A DNA stretch of 64,000 bases from Intestinibacillus massiliensis (GCA_029267335.1 JAJUJC010000001.1:558001-622000); one strand, 5' to 3'; shown: positions 1-7,831, counted from the first letter of the stretch. Notes: generated by a model from the letters alone, not told the origin. Numbers and translations: made by a program.

Positions 1-186
1 AGCGTTCGCTGCATCCTCGAAGTCCTTCTCCATTCCCGGCACTGCCTTGAACGGGTTCTTAGCCTGTCCGCAAGCTCTCTTGTTGACCAGGGCGTCGCGC
101 TTGATCTTGTGGATATAGGCGACGGCTTCTTCCTTCTCTCGAAGCCCCCGGAAGAACTCCGGGAGATTGCTTGTCTTTTCTGTCAT
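1..186 (-). CDS. Hypothetical protein, 3' part outside window
   Basis: An open frame reads leftward from an ATG at 186 to the window edge (62 codons seen, no stop). A clear ribosome-binding site (GGAAG, plus-strand complement near 195-203) precedes the ATG. The visible part is hydrophilic and rich in Lys/Arg/Glu, starting MTEKTSNLPEFF; no domain is recognised. It has the same orientation as the 343-residue gene and the DUF6906 gene, so it is probably a downstream member of the same leftward mobile-element gene group. The frame is real on RBS and composition grounds; the function is unknown. Confidence 0.6.
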   Translation of the reverse strand, partial: MTEKTSNLPEFFRGLREKEEAVAYIHKIKRDALVNKRACGQAKNPFKAVPGMEKDFEDAANA

Positions 187-196
187 GCTGCTGCAC

Positions 197-225
197 TTCC
201 TTTCTTGTCCCCGTAGCCGTATAAT
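197..225 (+). promoter_or_regulatory. Possible promoter of the 84-residue gene
   Basis: A perfect -10 box TATAAT lies at 220-225, with only a weak -35 (TTCCTT) 17 bp upstream. It lies 37 bp before the rightward ATG at 262 and gives that gene a start independent of the leftward group around it. Confidence 0.4.
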
Positions 226-261
226 GGAAGTACAATCCAAAACGGAAGGGGGTGTAATAAA

Positions 262-516
262 ATGACTAAACGAGATAAATACATCGAAGAGCTATCTAAA
301 ACAAACTTTGTAACAGGCTTAACCTCTTCGATGGTTGCCAACGAACTTGGAGCCCGTGCTCTTCTGCAAATCCTAATCGACAAGGGAGTTATCACTCATG
401 AAGAATGGGTCTCCGCTATCACTGACGTGACCGAGCGTTTCGTGGATTTACATGTGCATGAGTACGACGAAGAGCACGAGCCAGACTTCCTGGACTTTAC
501 TCCCGGCAAAGAGTAA
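262..516 (+). CDS. Small acidic hypothetical protein (84 aa)
   Basis: An 84-residue protein with an ATG start and a strong purine-rich ribosome-binding site (GGAAGGGGG) seven to eight bases upstream. It is acidic at the C-terminus (a His/Asp/Glu-rich stretch, HVHEYDEEHEPD) and predicted soluble and helical. No family is recognised. It is transcribed against its neighbours and its 3' end overlaps the 3' end of the convergent 343-residue gene by 20 bp. The compact packing is typical of phage or conjugative-element DNA. Function unknown. Confidence 0.6.
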   Translation: MTKRDKYIEELSKTNFVTGLTSSMVANELGARALLQILIDKGVITHEEWVSAITDVTERFVDLHVHEYDEEHEPDFLDFTPGKE

Positions 517-1528
517 GCTCGCCGATCTCAACTCCGCTGATTGTTTCCGCGATTATGACTCCGCCCTGTGACTTCACAAGAACTTGTTGACCAATGAGAG
601 CTCCGAGTTCTGGGCTACGATACCATTCACCTTGGATTTTCACGCCATGAAGATAGACCATTTTCAATTCCTTTGCCTTGGGTCTATCTGTCTCGTTGTT
701 GTAATCTTCGAGTTCTTCAATAAGCTTTTGCAAGCCCTTCATATTCGGGGTCGCCTCTTCTACAGGCGGCTCCGTTTTCTTTGCTCTGCGCTTCCTGCGG
801 TACTCCTCGACGGCGTAGTTCTTCATCCACATTTTGAATAGCTCGTGTTGATGCTTGTAGAGTTCAGCCTCCAACGTGCGGCGGGCGAGCCCGGTCACGC
901 GGTCGATCTGTTCGTCCAGGTCAAGGCACATCTCGAAGATGTTGCGGTAGAGCATACAGTCGTTAGGCGGACACTCCGCCATAAGCTCGAGGCCGAGCTC
1001 AAAGGTCTTGCGTGTGGGTGCGCCGTCCGGCGAGTGAACGAAGTCCGCTCCCGGCTGAGGCTTGAAGATGTCCGGCTTGACGAAGCAATCCTCCTCTTCA
1101 ATAAGGCCGAGCCGCTCAAGGGCGACCATAAAGCCGTAAAGCTCGTGGGCTGCGGTGCGCGGGTCGATGTCGGAATAGTGGCGGCTCTTGACCTGTGTCT
1201 CAAGCTGCGACTTCCATCCGGCGATCATGAGCTGAGGCTCGACGTTGTCCTCCTCGGTCGCGTCGTCAGTCTCCTTGATGACGGTGTAAGTAGCTGCGGG
1301 CTCGTCCACTTCAAGCTCGGACTCAAGGTCGCGAGCCTGTTCGATTGCTTCTTCCAGAGTCTCCGCGCCGTCGTACTCCATAACGGAGCGGTCGACGTCA
1401 AGGCATCCAGTGTAAAGCTCTGCGTCGATAACGCCATAGTTACCCAGGGCGGTATCTGCCCACTCGCGAAGCTCGCGATCATTAAACTTAACAACGAGGT
1501 ATCCGTTGATCTTCTTGATTTTTCTCAT
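497..1528 (-). CDS. Mobile-element hypothetical protein (343 aa)
   Basis: The protein begins MRKIKKINGYLVVKFNDRE. From memory this opening resembles hypothetical proteins carried by clostridial conjugative or phage-like elements, but no function is known to me. The N-terminal third holds an acidic segment rich in Glu/Asp (about residues 50-95). The middle is helical, with a Lys/Arg-rich patch (RRKRRAKK) near residue 240, and the C-terminus looks like a small beta domain. The ATG at 1528 has an AGGAAGG-type ribosome-binding site. It lies 30 bp downstream of the DUF6906 gene in the same direction and is presumably driven by the promoter at 1805-1833. Coding is well supported; the role is not. 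Confidence 0.7.
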   Translation of the reverse strand: MRKIKKINGYLVVKFNDRELREWADTALGNYGVIDAELYTGCLDVDRSVMEYDGAETLEEAIEQARDLESELEVDEPAATYTVIKETDDATEEDNVEPQLMIAGWKSQLETQVKSRHYSDIDPRTAAHELYGFMVALERLGLIEEEDCFVKPDIFKPQPGADFVHSPDGAPTRKTFELGLELMAECPPNDCMLYRNIFEMCLDLDEQIDRVTGLARRTLEAELYKHQHELFKMWMKNYAVEEYRRKRRAKKTEPPVEEATPNMKGLQKLIEELEDYNNETDRPKAKELKMVYLHGVKIQGEWYRSPELGALIGQQVLVKSQGGVIIAETISGVEIGELTLCRE

Positions 1529-1558
1529 AGCTGCTATTCCTTCCTTTCTTCTGCCTGG

Positions 1559-1723
1559 TTAGGCGATCGTCGCGGGGACGACGCGGATTGTATCGGTATG
1601 CTTGTGGAGGATGACGAGCTCTCCGTTCTGCTTCTGCTTAACGACGAGCCAGTTCTCCGGCGAGAGACCCGCTTGTCCGAGTCTGATCTTCTGTTTCCTG
1701 GTCGGCTTTTTTCCGTGACGCAT
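1559..1723 (-). CDS. DUF6906-type small protein (54 aa)
   Basis: Reading leftward from an ATG at 1723 with a perfect AGGAGG ribosome-binding site gives a 54-residue basic protein. Key segments are MRHGKKPTRKQK, LSPENWLVVKQ and a beta-rich C-terminus ending in VVPATIA. The pattern of a basic start, an LxPENWLVV core and a short beta tail matches the DUF6906 family, which is common on Firmicute phages and integrative elements; its function is unknown. It is the first gene after the leftward promoter at 1805-1833. Confidence 0.75.
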   Translation of the reverse strand: MRHGKKPTRKQKIRLGQAGLSPENWLVVKQKQNGELVILHKHTDTIRVVPATIA

Positions 1724-1804
1724 GGCCTTTTTCCTCCTTTTGGATATATCTTTTCGTACTCGGTTGTGGTATGCTTTGTATGATTTAATTTTTAATCTAC
1801 TTTC

Positions 1805-1833
1805 ATTATAGTAGCCTATTCACTAATTGTCAA
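1805..1833 (-). promoter_or_regulatory. Consensus leftward promoter of the mobile-element genes
   Basis: On the minus strand, TTGACA (complement of 1828-1833) is separated by exactly 17 bp from TATAAT (complement of 1805-1810). Both hexamers match the sigma-70/SigA consensus perfectly. The spacer contains one copy of the repeated motif TAGCCTATTCACTA, so a protein bound there would block the promoter. Confidence 0.85.
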
Positions 1834-1876
1834 CATTTATTTTAGCCTAATCACTATTTTAGGAGGTTAATCACTA
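1812..1876 (+). promoter_or_regulatory. Tandem operator-like repeats (XRE repressor control region)
   Basis: Two near-identical 14-bp direct repeats lie at 1812-1825 (TAGCCTATTCACTA) and 1843-1856 (TAGCCTAATCACTA), 31 bp apart. A third half-copy, TTAATCACTA, lies at 1867-1876 and runs into the start codon of the XRE gene. The first lies in the spacer of the leftward promoter; the third overlaps the repressor's own translation start. This layout is expected for autoregulated control between divergent gene sets. The binding protein is inferred to be the adjacent XRE product. Confidence 0.7.
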
Positions 1877-2313
1877 TGAATTTGTTCGAGAGAGTTCAGA
1901 AACTAATCAAAGAAAAAGGTCTTACAGTTAAACAGGTTGAGCGCGATTGTGGTCTTGCAAACGCAACTATTCGTCGTTGGGAGACGCAAACCCCTAACAT
2001 AGAGAGCGTTAATAAAGTAGCCCAAACACTACATGTAAGCATTGACTACCTCGTGAACGGAAATAGCCTAAACGCTACCGCCACCCGCCCGATCTGCGAC
2101 GGCGAGCCGCTGTCCGAAGCCGAGGCCGATCTGGTCGCCATGTATCGCCTTGTCAGTGCCGAAGATAGGAAGACGATCTTCGACTTGACCACGCTCAAAT
2201 ATGAGCAAGTGACAGGGGAAAGGGGCTCTGTTTACTCAACGTATACCGACACCAACGAGCCGCAAAAAAACGGCTCCAATGGTGAGCCTAAATCCCACCA
2301 CGAAGCCGTCTAA
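1876..2313 (+). CDS. XRE-family transcriptional repressor (145 aa)
   Basis: Residues 1-60 form a Cro/CI-type helix-turn-helix: an amphipathic first helix (ERVQKLIKEKG), TVKQVERDCGLANATIRRWE as helices 2-3, and VAQTLHVSIDYLVNG as the closing helices. The C-terminal half (about 70-145) is acidic and lacks a recognisable peptidase or oligomerisation domain. The ATG at 1876 has an AGGAGG site. The divergent consensus promoter and repeated motifs upstream mark it as the likely master repressor of the leftward genes and of itself. It probably belongs to an integrative element or prophage fragment. Confidence 0.85.
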   Translation: MNLFERVQKLIKEKGLTVKQVERDCGLANATIRRWETQTPNIESVNKVAQTLHVSIDYLVNGNSLNATATRPICDGEPLSEAEADLVAMYRLVSAEDRKTIFDLTTLKYEQVTGERGSVYSTYTDTNEPQKNGSNGEPKSHHEAV

Positions 2314-2991
2314 TTTTTTGTGCCCGTATGATTAAAAACTTAATCTATTTTGTGTCACATTGAAGGCAAGGCTCCCGACGCGTCCGCCGCCCATGAAAAC
2401 ACGAGGAAACCCGCGCAAATAGCCAATGTGACATAGATGACGCGCTTTTCCGATTTTGTCACTTTGCTTGCTGCCTGTTTTGCCCAGGTTGCCGGGCTTG
2501 TTTGCTGTGCCTGTCACGGGGTCAGTAACGCCCGAGTAACGCGCCCGCGCCGCTGATCGCCGCCGTGAACCCTCGTTTTGCAGGGGTAAGCGTTACATTT
2601 CTCACGTTTTAACGCCTCGTTATCACGCCCCGCCGTATTGCCAAACCGCCCCCGCTCTGCTATACTATCATCAAGGGCCGCGATGCCCGTCCTCATGGTT
2701 GCGCTGCTGTGACTTCCGGGACGGTGTTTCGCGGCTCTTCTTGCGTCTAAAGCCTTATTTCAAGCGGTTTTCCACGGTTAGAGCATACTTTTCTACATGC
2801 GCCCGCTCGCGGCTGCTGACGGCTTGCTCCTGCGCCCAGGCATGAAAAAAGGACGCCGATCTCCTCGACGCCCATTGTCTCAAGTTTGTTGATAACGTGC
2901 GGGCCCGTCCCGCCTCAAATACTGCCTTATCCCGCGTAAACACTGGGTTTTCTCGCGTTCTCCCGTTCTGTCCCGCCTTATCCCGTCTTTC
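2314..2991. other. Gap without a convincing gene
   Basis: GC-rich, with only short frames that lack ribosome-binding sites. It contains a small cluster of the heptamer GTAACGC: direct copies at 2525-2531 and 2536-2542 (11 bp apart), an inverted copy at 2590-2596 and a partial one near 2610. This could be a binding-site cluster or an element end. No tRNA-like target or att core was recognised. Confidence 0.4.
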
Positions 2992-3414
2992 TCAAATACG
3001 TTGTCTCCTCACAGTGTTTTCTAATACTTTTGGCTTACTTCTTCTTAAAATAGTTCGTATCCTTACAACAACCTCTCTAGGTGAAAAGGGTTTAGTGACG
3101 TAGTCATCTGCTCCAATTTCAAGGCCAATTATTCGGTCAAATTCTTCTCCCTTTGCGCTTAACATGATTATCGGAACATTACTTATTTTTCTAATTTCCC
3201 TACAAACATCAATACCAGAGATAAATGGCATCATAATATCGAGTACAATCGCATCAAAATTCTCACTTTTCACTTTTTCCAATGATTCTTTACCATCATA
3301 TGCTGAAATGCATGTCATATCTTCGGATTGAAGATATGAAGAAAGGCTTTCATGTACAGCAATATTATCATCACATATTAATATTTTTATTTTACTATCC
3401 ACAGATAACACCAT
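2992..3414 (-). pseudogene. OmpR-type response regulator, truncated after receiver domain
   Basis: From an ATG at 3414 the frame encodes a complete receiver domain: KILICDDN with the acidic pocket, the phospho-acceptor Asp in DAIVLDIMMP, the Thr/Ser of PIIMLSAKG and the Lys of VTKPFSP, then the first linker residues (RIRTILRRSKPK) normal for OmpR/PhoB proteins. The winged-helix DNA-binding domain is missing: after about residue 128 the frame runs through about 11 unrelated residues to a stop. The break near 3020 is also where the base composition changes. This is most likely a gene cut by rearrangement. A receiver-only protein is possible but the abrupt end argues against it. Confidence 0.8.
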
Positions 3415-3448
3415 CCCGTCACATGTCCTAAATAGGACGATGCTTTCA

Positions 3449-3658
3449 TTAGACTTCTTCGTTATACTCAATAATATTACTGACATTACACTCAAATAAT
3501 TTACACAATTTATTTAGAGTATCATAATCTATCCTTTGCGTTCTGTCGTGATACAAATTGGAAATTGTACTGCGAGCAAGCCCCGTCTTTTCATAAACAT
3601 CCTGTATGCTATATCTTTTTATCCCCATCAAAATAGATAATTTACTCTTTATTGCCAT
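3449..3658 (-). CDS. Small XRE/Cro-type regulator (69 aa)
   Basis: A 69-residue protein that is almost only a helix-turn-helix: KLSILMGIKRYSIQDVYEKT, then GLARSTISNLYHDRTQR and a helical end with LCKLFECNVSNIIEY. This is the pattern of the short YozG/HTH_26 group of Cro/CI regulators. The ATG at 3658 has a GGAGAGG ribosome-binding site. It lies in AT-rich DNA, 34 bp upstream of the truncated response regulator and in the same direction. Target unknown. Confidence 0.8.
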   Translation of the reverse strand: MAIKSKLSILMGIKRYSIQDVYEKTGLARSTISNLYHDRTQRIDYDTLNKLCKLFECNVSNIIEYNEEV

Positions 3659-4297
3659 AGGTACACCTCTCCAAAAAAAGGATATGCTTTCTCAAATAAG
3701 AGTAACATAATCATCACTCATTGTAAAGCAAATATACTTCATTTAGTTGGTTATCCGATTTACATTGATGCATTAACAGAAAAATTAGATATAGCATGTG
3801 CAGCATAAATGCTGAGTGAATAACATAAAAGTGGCTCAAATTTTTACGCTTTTACAAACAGTAATACTGCGTAATTCAAGGGGGTTCTAAACTGCCCCCA
3901 CCCCCGTCCACATAATAAGATCAGCAACGTAACGGCAGAAATTCCGCTACGCTTCCTATGTCCGTAGAGAGAGTTTCAGCTCACAAAAAAGTACAGTGTG
4001 AACAGGAGTATCTATGCTAAGCAGGAAAACAGGTTAAATCCATATTGGAGCGATCAATCAGATCAATCCGTACAGAAAGCGCACGGTTTTTTAGATTGCT
4101 GGCATACGCTTGATGTTTTAGTTCAGCTTGCTTTGTCATCATTATCAATTCTCCTTGTGCCGGAGCATTACGCTCCGGCACAAGCGTTTGCTATTATGGT
4201 TTTACACTGTTTTGCATTGACCGAATCATTGGTTGGCTCCGGCGGATATTCAAGGAACCGTACTTTGTGGTAATCATAAGGTACAGGATAAAAGCAA
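3659..4297. other. AT-rich gap without a recognised gene
   Basis: The base composition is much richer in AT than the rest of the window, consistent with acquired DNA. A 91-codon plus-strand frame at 3998-4273 lacks a good ribosome-binding site and has no recognisable features; I do not call it. No rRNA, tRNA or transposase remnant is recognised. Confidence 0.4.
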
Positions 4298-4423
4298 TTA
4301 ACAAAACACTGTGATAGTAGGTGCTAAAATAGTAATGAGCAGGCGTTTTCGCGCCTGCTCATTGGTTGCAACCTGTGCCGCTATATGTGCCAATATCTTG
4401 TCGGTAATTGGGTCTATCGCCAT
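4298..4423 (-). CDS. Small peptide gene (41 aa), unknown
   Basis: An ATG at 4423 preceded by AAAGGAG five bases upstream opens a 41-codon frame. The peptide starts MAIDPITDKILAHIAAQV, has a polar middle (ATNEQARKR) and ends in a hydrophobic, Thr-rich tail, LLITILAPTITVFC, with a terminal Cys. The dibasic KR just before the hydrophobic tail and the C-terminal Cys are reminiscent of processed peptides, but no known bacteriocin or pheromone family is recognised. The frame stays open upstream (to 4570) through a membrane-helix-like segment, which could be a fragment of another gene. Only the 41-codon form has a good ribosome-binding site. Confidence 0.45.
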   Translation of the reverse strand: MAIDPITDKILAHIAAQVATNEQARKRLLITILAPTITVFC

Positions 4424-4859
4424 AGGCTCTCCTTTCAAAATTTGCAGATTTTTATTTCTATGTTTAGTCTTTTGGTAGGTGGATAAATGGGGAAAATAAG
4501 AAAAGCTGAAAATGACAACAGCGATTACAAAAAGCGAAGCAATGGCTAACCATGTATATGAGCAGTCCAAAACATATCGTTAGAGGTTAGCGTAAAAAAA
4601 TTCAGTGTAGATAGCAATTATGCTGTTTGAGAACTGCAATTATTAGGCTGTGAATTCACACAGGAATATTTAGATGCATTAAAGCGCAACCAAAAAATTT
4701 ACGTTTATGCGCGCACAGAAGCCATCGGTTTTTGTTACCACATCGGTGTTCACGCCCCGTCGGGCATCCTCCTTGTCAATTTAGAAAAACCGACCGCCTT
4801 CGCTGTATTTGTGGCAGCCCCGCCACGGATTCCACATTGGCACGGTGAACCTCCCGCTT
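4424..4859. other. Gap with a membrane-segment fragment
   Basis: On the minus strand, 4424-4570 encodes a single strongly hydrophobic helix (TWLAIASLFVIAVVIFSF) followed by a basic tail, with neither start signal nor family match; it may be the 3' remnant of a membrane protein gene. The rest (4571-4859) shows nothing recognisable. Confidence 0.3.
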
Positions 4860-5270
4860 CTATATGCCCAGGTTGTCCATAATCTTTTCAAATTTCTTTT
4901 CCGACTGGATCTCGTGGGTCAGAAAAGAGCCGTTGTAGTAAAGTGAGAAGGTAGTCAATGGCGATGGTGCGCTCTGCGCATGCTCTGTCTGTTTGACGTG
5001 CGGGCGAAAGGACGGCTTCCTGTATCCGCATCAAATGGCAGCGCCAGTAGCTCAAAATAGGGCGGTGCGTCGTCTACGATCTCAAAGCCCTTGTACTTCA
5101 GGTATTTGGGGTCGGAGAGAAAGCCCAGCTTGTTCGAAGACGACAGGATCACAAGCCCCTTCCTGCCCTTCGCCTGACTGTCCCGGATACCTACGGATCT
5201 TTCCGATTGGAGATCGCGCAGCAGATGTGCTCTCGGGCAAGGTTTTCTTTCGTGATTTCAATCGGTTCCA
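4860..5270 (-). pseudogene. yoaP: YoaP-like N-acetyltransferase remnant
   Basis: Three frames on the minus strand together rebuild parts of a YoaP-family GNAT protein. The N-terminus lies at about 5270-5190 (MEPIEITKENLAREHICCA, then ISNRKDP and a stop). A middle piece follows (GRKGLVILSSSNKLGFLSDP, YLKYKGFEIVDDAPPYFELL). The C-terminus in another frame is QSAPSPLTTFSLYYNGSFL, then THEIQSEKKFEKIMDNLGI, ending at 4860. The central acetyl-CoA-binding part is deleted at the join near 5195, and a second deletion with a frame change lies near 4990-5010. YoaP identity is from memory of B. subtilis YoaP. It is clearly non-functional. Confidence 0.75.
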
Positions 5271-5443
5271 TGTTTATTCCCCCACTGTCACGCGGAAGCG
5301 GCACTCCTTTGCCCCCGTCAGAACCGTATGCAGCAGCTACTTGAATCTCCCTGCCCGGCAGCAGCGTCCCAAGAACATACAGGATGCTCTGGCGAGAGCA
5401 CTCACAATGTGTCCCGCCGGGCAGCGCACCGATACTGCAAGCA

Positions 5444-5875
5444 CTGTTGTCCACGGGCGGGCCGACCTTTGTTTTTCAGCTTCTAACTTGCCTTTCCACG
5501 GTTTTCATCAACCTCGAAGTCCACAGCTTCACCCAAGCAATGGGCAAGGAGTATGTGGACTCCATCATCGCCGGCATTGATGCGGCCACGCGGTTGGTCT
5601 CCACGGGAACGTTGATGGTGTTTGGTTTCATCAAGGACTTGCAGCCCATTGCCGGATTCAGTTACGGAGCAAAACAATATGACCGCCTCAATGCGGCAAT
5701 CAAAACGTCAGTCATCTGGTCATTTGTGTTCTGCACCGTGTTCGGTGTAGCGGCGACTTTGCTTTCAACAAATATCATATCCGTTTTTACTACAGGGACA
5801 CCGTCATGGTTAAGATTGGTGGAAAAGCGCTTTTCGCAAACGGGCTGTCCTCTATTGTCTTTGGCTTTTTAGGCC
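5444..5875 (+). pseudogene. MATE-family efflux transporter fragment
   Basis: The frame carries an internal MATE-transporter segment: STGGPTFVFQLLTCLSTV, SIIAGIDAATRLVSTG, LMVFGFIKDLQPIAGFSYGA and KQYDRLNAAIKTSVIW, covering roughly the end of the N-terminal bundle and the start of the C-terminal bundle. Near 5800 the homology shifts by one frame (to VKIGGKALFANGLSSIVFGF) and then stops. The first helices and most of the C-terminal half are absent. A decayed drug/metabolite exporter. Confidence 0.75.
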
Positions 5876-6005
5876 CCAGTGATCAACAGCCTTTTTGCTC
5901 ACGACCGCCCAAACCCAAAAGGTGAACAATCCCCGCAGTAAAACGGTTGTAGCAGTCATTCCCGTAGTTCCAAAATAGAGTTTGATACATGCATTTCTCG
6001 GTTTC

Positions 6006-6506
6006 TTAGTTTTGTTCATGATACCAGCGCATAATGTCCTTCAGATGCTCCTCGCTGACGTGGTTGCCTCCGTGGAGCATCATCTTCAGCATCTCGTCCT
6101 CCTCCGGCGTGCGGTCTGCCTTGCTTTCAAGACTCTTTCCTGCGGTCTTGATCATGGTGTTCATCATAAATCGATATACGCCATGGAGCTTACTGACATC
6201 AAAGCCGCCCTGCATCGTAAAGACCGGCACATTTTCCGGCACCGAATTTGCCTTGCGCAGCTCAGCAATCTGCGAGCCTGTAGCGCCCATACAGACGCCG
6301 CAAAGTGCTTTGATCCTGTATTTTTTCGCCGCTTTTTGGAAACCCTTGACGCCGCTTGCCATGACCCAGCCGAGATAAATAATCTCCGCTCCCGCGGGGA
6401 CAGGCGATTTGTCCAAGGCGTAGACCGGCAGGCCGGTTCTCTCAGCCAGCATTTTGGCATACCGCTCCGTGGATCCTGTATTGGTTGTATAAAGAATTGC
6501 TTCCAT
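6006..6506 (-). CDS. Flavodoxin-domain protein (166 aa)
   Basis: The N-terminal phosphate-binding loop (YTTNTGSTERYAKMLAE, residues 6-22) and an alternating beta/alpha pattern identify a flavodoxin-like FMN-binding protein of the Flavodoxin_5/HemG-like type. Other marks are IIYLGWVMASGVKGF and CGVCMGATGSQ. It probably carries electrons or reduces a small substrate in the cytoplasm; the substrate is unknown. It follows the TetR gene by seven bases in the same direction, so the two form an operon presumably repressed by that TetR protein. It is intact although surrounded by pseudogenes. Confidence 0.8.
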   Translation of the reverse strand: MEAILYTTNTGSTERYAKMLAERTGLPVYALDKSPVPAGAEIIYLGWVMASGVKGFQKAAKKYRIKALCGVCMGATGSQIAELRKANSVPENVPVFTMQGGFDVSKLHGVYRFMMNTMIKTAGKSLESKADRTPEEDEMLKMMLHGGNHVSEEHLKDIMRWYHEQN

Positions 6507-6513
6507 TTTTACT

Positions 6514-7149
6514 TCACATCTTTTCCTTATTTAGTTGATAGGCGACCAGAAACTGTCGGATGTGCGCGTCAATTTGCGCCATTGTCTGCATTTCTAACTC
6601 AGGCTGCCTGTCACAGATGGACAAGCAGATCAAGACCGGGCAGACATATTGCAGCGCCATGCTATGGATGTCTCCATCTTTCATCACCCCCGCATGAATG
6701 AGCCCCTCAAACAGCTTTTCGTGGTACAGAACGAAACGATTCACATAGCGGTGCGTATACAGTGCAGAAATCGACCGTGAGCGAAACTGCTCAATGGTCA
6801 TCAGACGGCGGAAGCGGCTGATATATTCGTCGTGCAGGGAATAGCCGATCAGTTTCTGCACCTCTTGTACCAAGGCATCGGCCTTGATCTCCGAAAATCG
6901 GTTTTGATCTGCCGAGGCGTTCGTCATATGAAGATTCATTTTTTCTGTCTGCTCATCATAACGACGCTGCATCTCCACAAAAATTGCGTCGAAGATGTCC
7001 TGCTTGCTCTTGTAGTGCTTGTAAAGTGACGGCGCTTTGATACCCACAGCCTGTGCGATTTGTTCCACACTAACAGCCTCGTAACCGTATTGGGAAAACA
7101 AATCCAGCGCCGAGAGCAAGATGCGATCTTTTGTTGTCGCCTGTTTCAT
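6514..7149 (-). CDS. TetR/AcrR-family transcriptional regulator
   Basis: Residues 1-50 form the TetR helix-turn-helix (KDRILLSALDLFSQYGYEAV, SVEQIAQAVGIKAPSLYKHY, KSKQDIFDAIF); the rest is a helical ligand/dimer domain. The ATG at 7149 (MKQATTKDR) is preferred; an in-frame ATG at 7161 adds four residues. A consensus promoter and two inverted repeats lie immediately upstream, indicating autoregulation of the tetR-flavodoxin operon. A divergent DJ-1/PfpI fragment on the other side may once have been part of the regulon. Ligand unknown. Confidence 0.9.
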   Translation of the reverse strand: MKQATTKDRILLSALDLFSQYGYEAVSVEQIAQAVGIKAPSLYKHYKSKQDIFDAIFVEMQRRYDEQTEKMNLHMTNASADQNRFSEIKADALVQEVQKLIGYSLHDEYISRFRRLMTIEQFRSRSISALYTHRYVNRFVLYHEKLFEGLIHAGVMKDGDIHSMALQYVCPVLICLSICDRQPELEMQTMAQIDAHIRQFLVAYQLNKEKM

Positions 7150-7163
7150 GACTTTCTCCAAAA

Positions 7164-7211
7164 CTAATTCTCATTAGCTGCATTATAAGGCTAACAACCG
7201 TTAGCTGTCAA
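7164..7211 (-). promoter_or_regulatory. Promoter and two TetR-type operators
   Basis: On the minus strand, TTGACA (complement of 7206-7211) and TATAAT (complement of 7182-7187) are 18 bp apart. A perfect inverted repeat GCTAAC-4-GTTAGC (7190-7205) fills the spacer. A second, CTAAT-4-ATTAG (7164-7177), lies just after the -10 box. Both have 4-bp centres and share the CTAA/TTAG arms, as expected for two binding sites of one TetR dimer. Confidence 0.8.
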
Positions 7212-7229
7212 GAGACTTTGATCAAAAAG

Positions 7230-7502
7230 AGTGCCATTTCTGGCGCTCAAAATTGCGTACTGAAACGCAGCCTTCATAAAGGGCAACGCTATTATATCGA
7301 CCAGCCGTCTGTCGCGGACAACAACCTAATTACCGCAGGTGCCACCGGATGCTTGCTGTGGACGAAGCAGATCATTGAGCATTTGGGTGTTTTTCAGGCA
7401 GACACGCTCAAATCGTCGTATGCGTATTTCAGCACTGGCAAGCCCGAATCGTTTTATGGACTCATGCAAACACTGCCAACTTCAAATTGTGCTCCGCAGT
7501 AA
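7230..7502 (+). pseudogene. DJ-1/PfpI-family protein, C-terminal fragment
   Basis: Only about the last 80 residues of a DJ-1/PfpI (class-I glutamine-amidotransferase-like) protein can be read: QPSVADNNLITAGATGCLLW, then TKQIIEHLGVFQADTLKSSY and STGKPESFYGLMQTLP. The nucleophile-elbow Cys region and the whole N-terminal half are absent, and no start signal precedes the frame. It is divergent from tetR and abuts its operators. The family is assigned from memory of the conserved C-terminal motif. Confidence 0.6.
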
Positions 7503-7575
7503 TCAAAGAAAAGAGCATTTTAAGAGTACAAAATGAAGAAAACCCAAAACAGAAAAAACAAAACTTTTCTATAAG

Positions 7576-7612
7576 AAAACCCCGCTGAAATCAACGATTT
7601 CAGCGGGGTTTT
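7576..7612 (-). terminator. Intrinsic terminator after tRNA-Pro
   Basis: A 12-bp perfect hairpin (CCCCGCTGAAAT / ATTTCAGCGGGG, 5-nt loop) with A/T tracts on both sides, directly downstream of the leftward tRNA-Pro gene. Likely bidirectional. Confidence 0.85.
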
Positions 7613-7687
7613 GGTCCGAGTGACAGGATTCGAACCTGCGGCCTGATGGTCCCAAACCACCCGCGCTACCAACTGCGCTACACCCGG
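7612..7687 (-). tRNA. tRNA-Pro (anticodon TGG)
   Basis: A 76-nt cloverleaf with encoded CCA. The acceptor stem CCGGGTG pairs with CACTCGG (one G-T pair), the anticodon loop is TTTGGGA with anticodon TGG, and the T-arm is GCAGG-TTCGAAT-CCTGT. It is followed by a strong terminator. Confidence 0.95.
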
Positions 7688-7831
7688 ATATTTCATTTTT
7701 CTATCTTAGCACAATTTTCGCACACAAGCTTCACATTTCTATGACCACTGCTATGTAGGATGCCGACACGACATGATCCCCGCCGCTTACCACTTGCTGC
7801 TGCATAACCTAATGAGTGGCGGCTATTTGAT

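Noticed and set aside
3998-4273. 91-codon plus-strand frame in the AT-rich gap
   Set aside because: No ribosome-binding site, no domain, and unremarkable composition.
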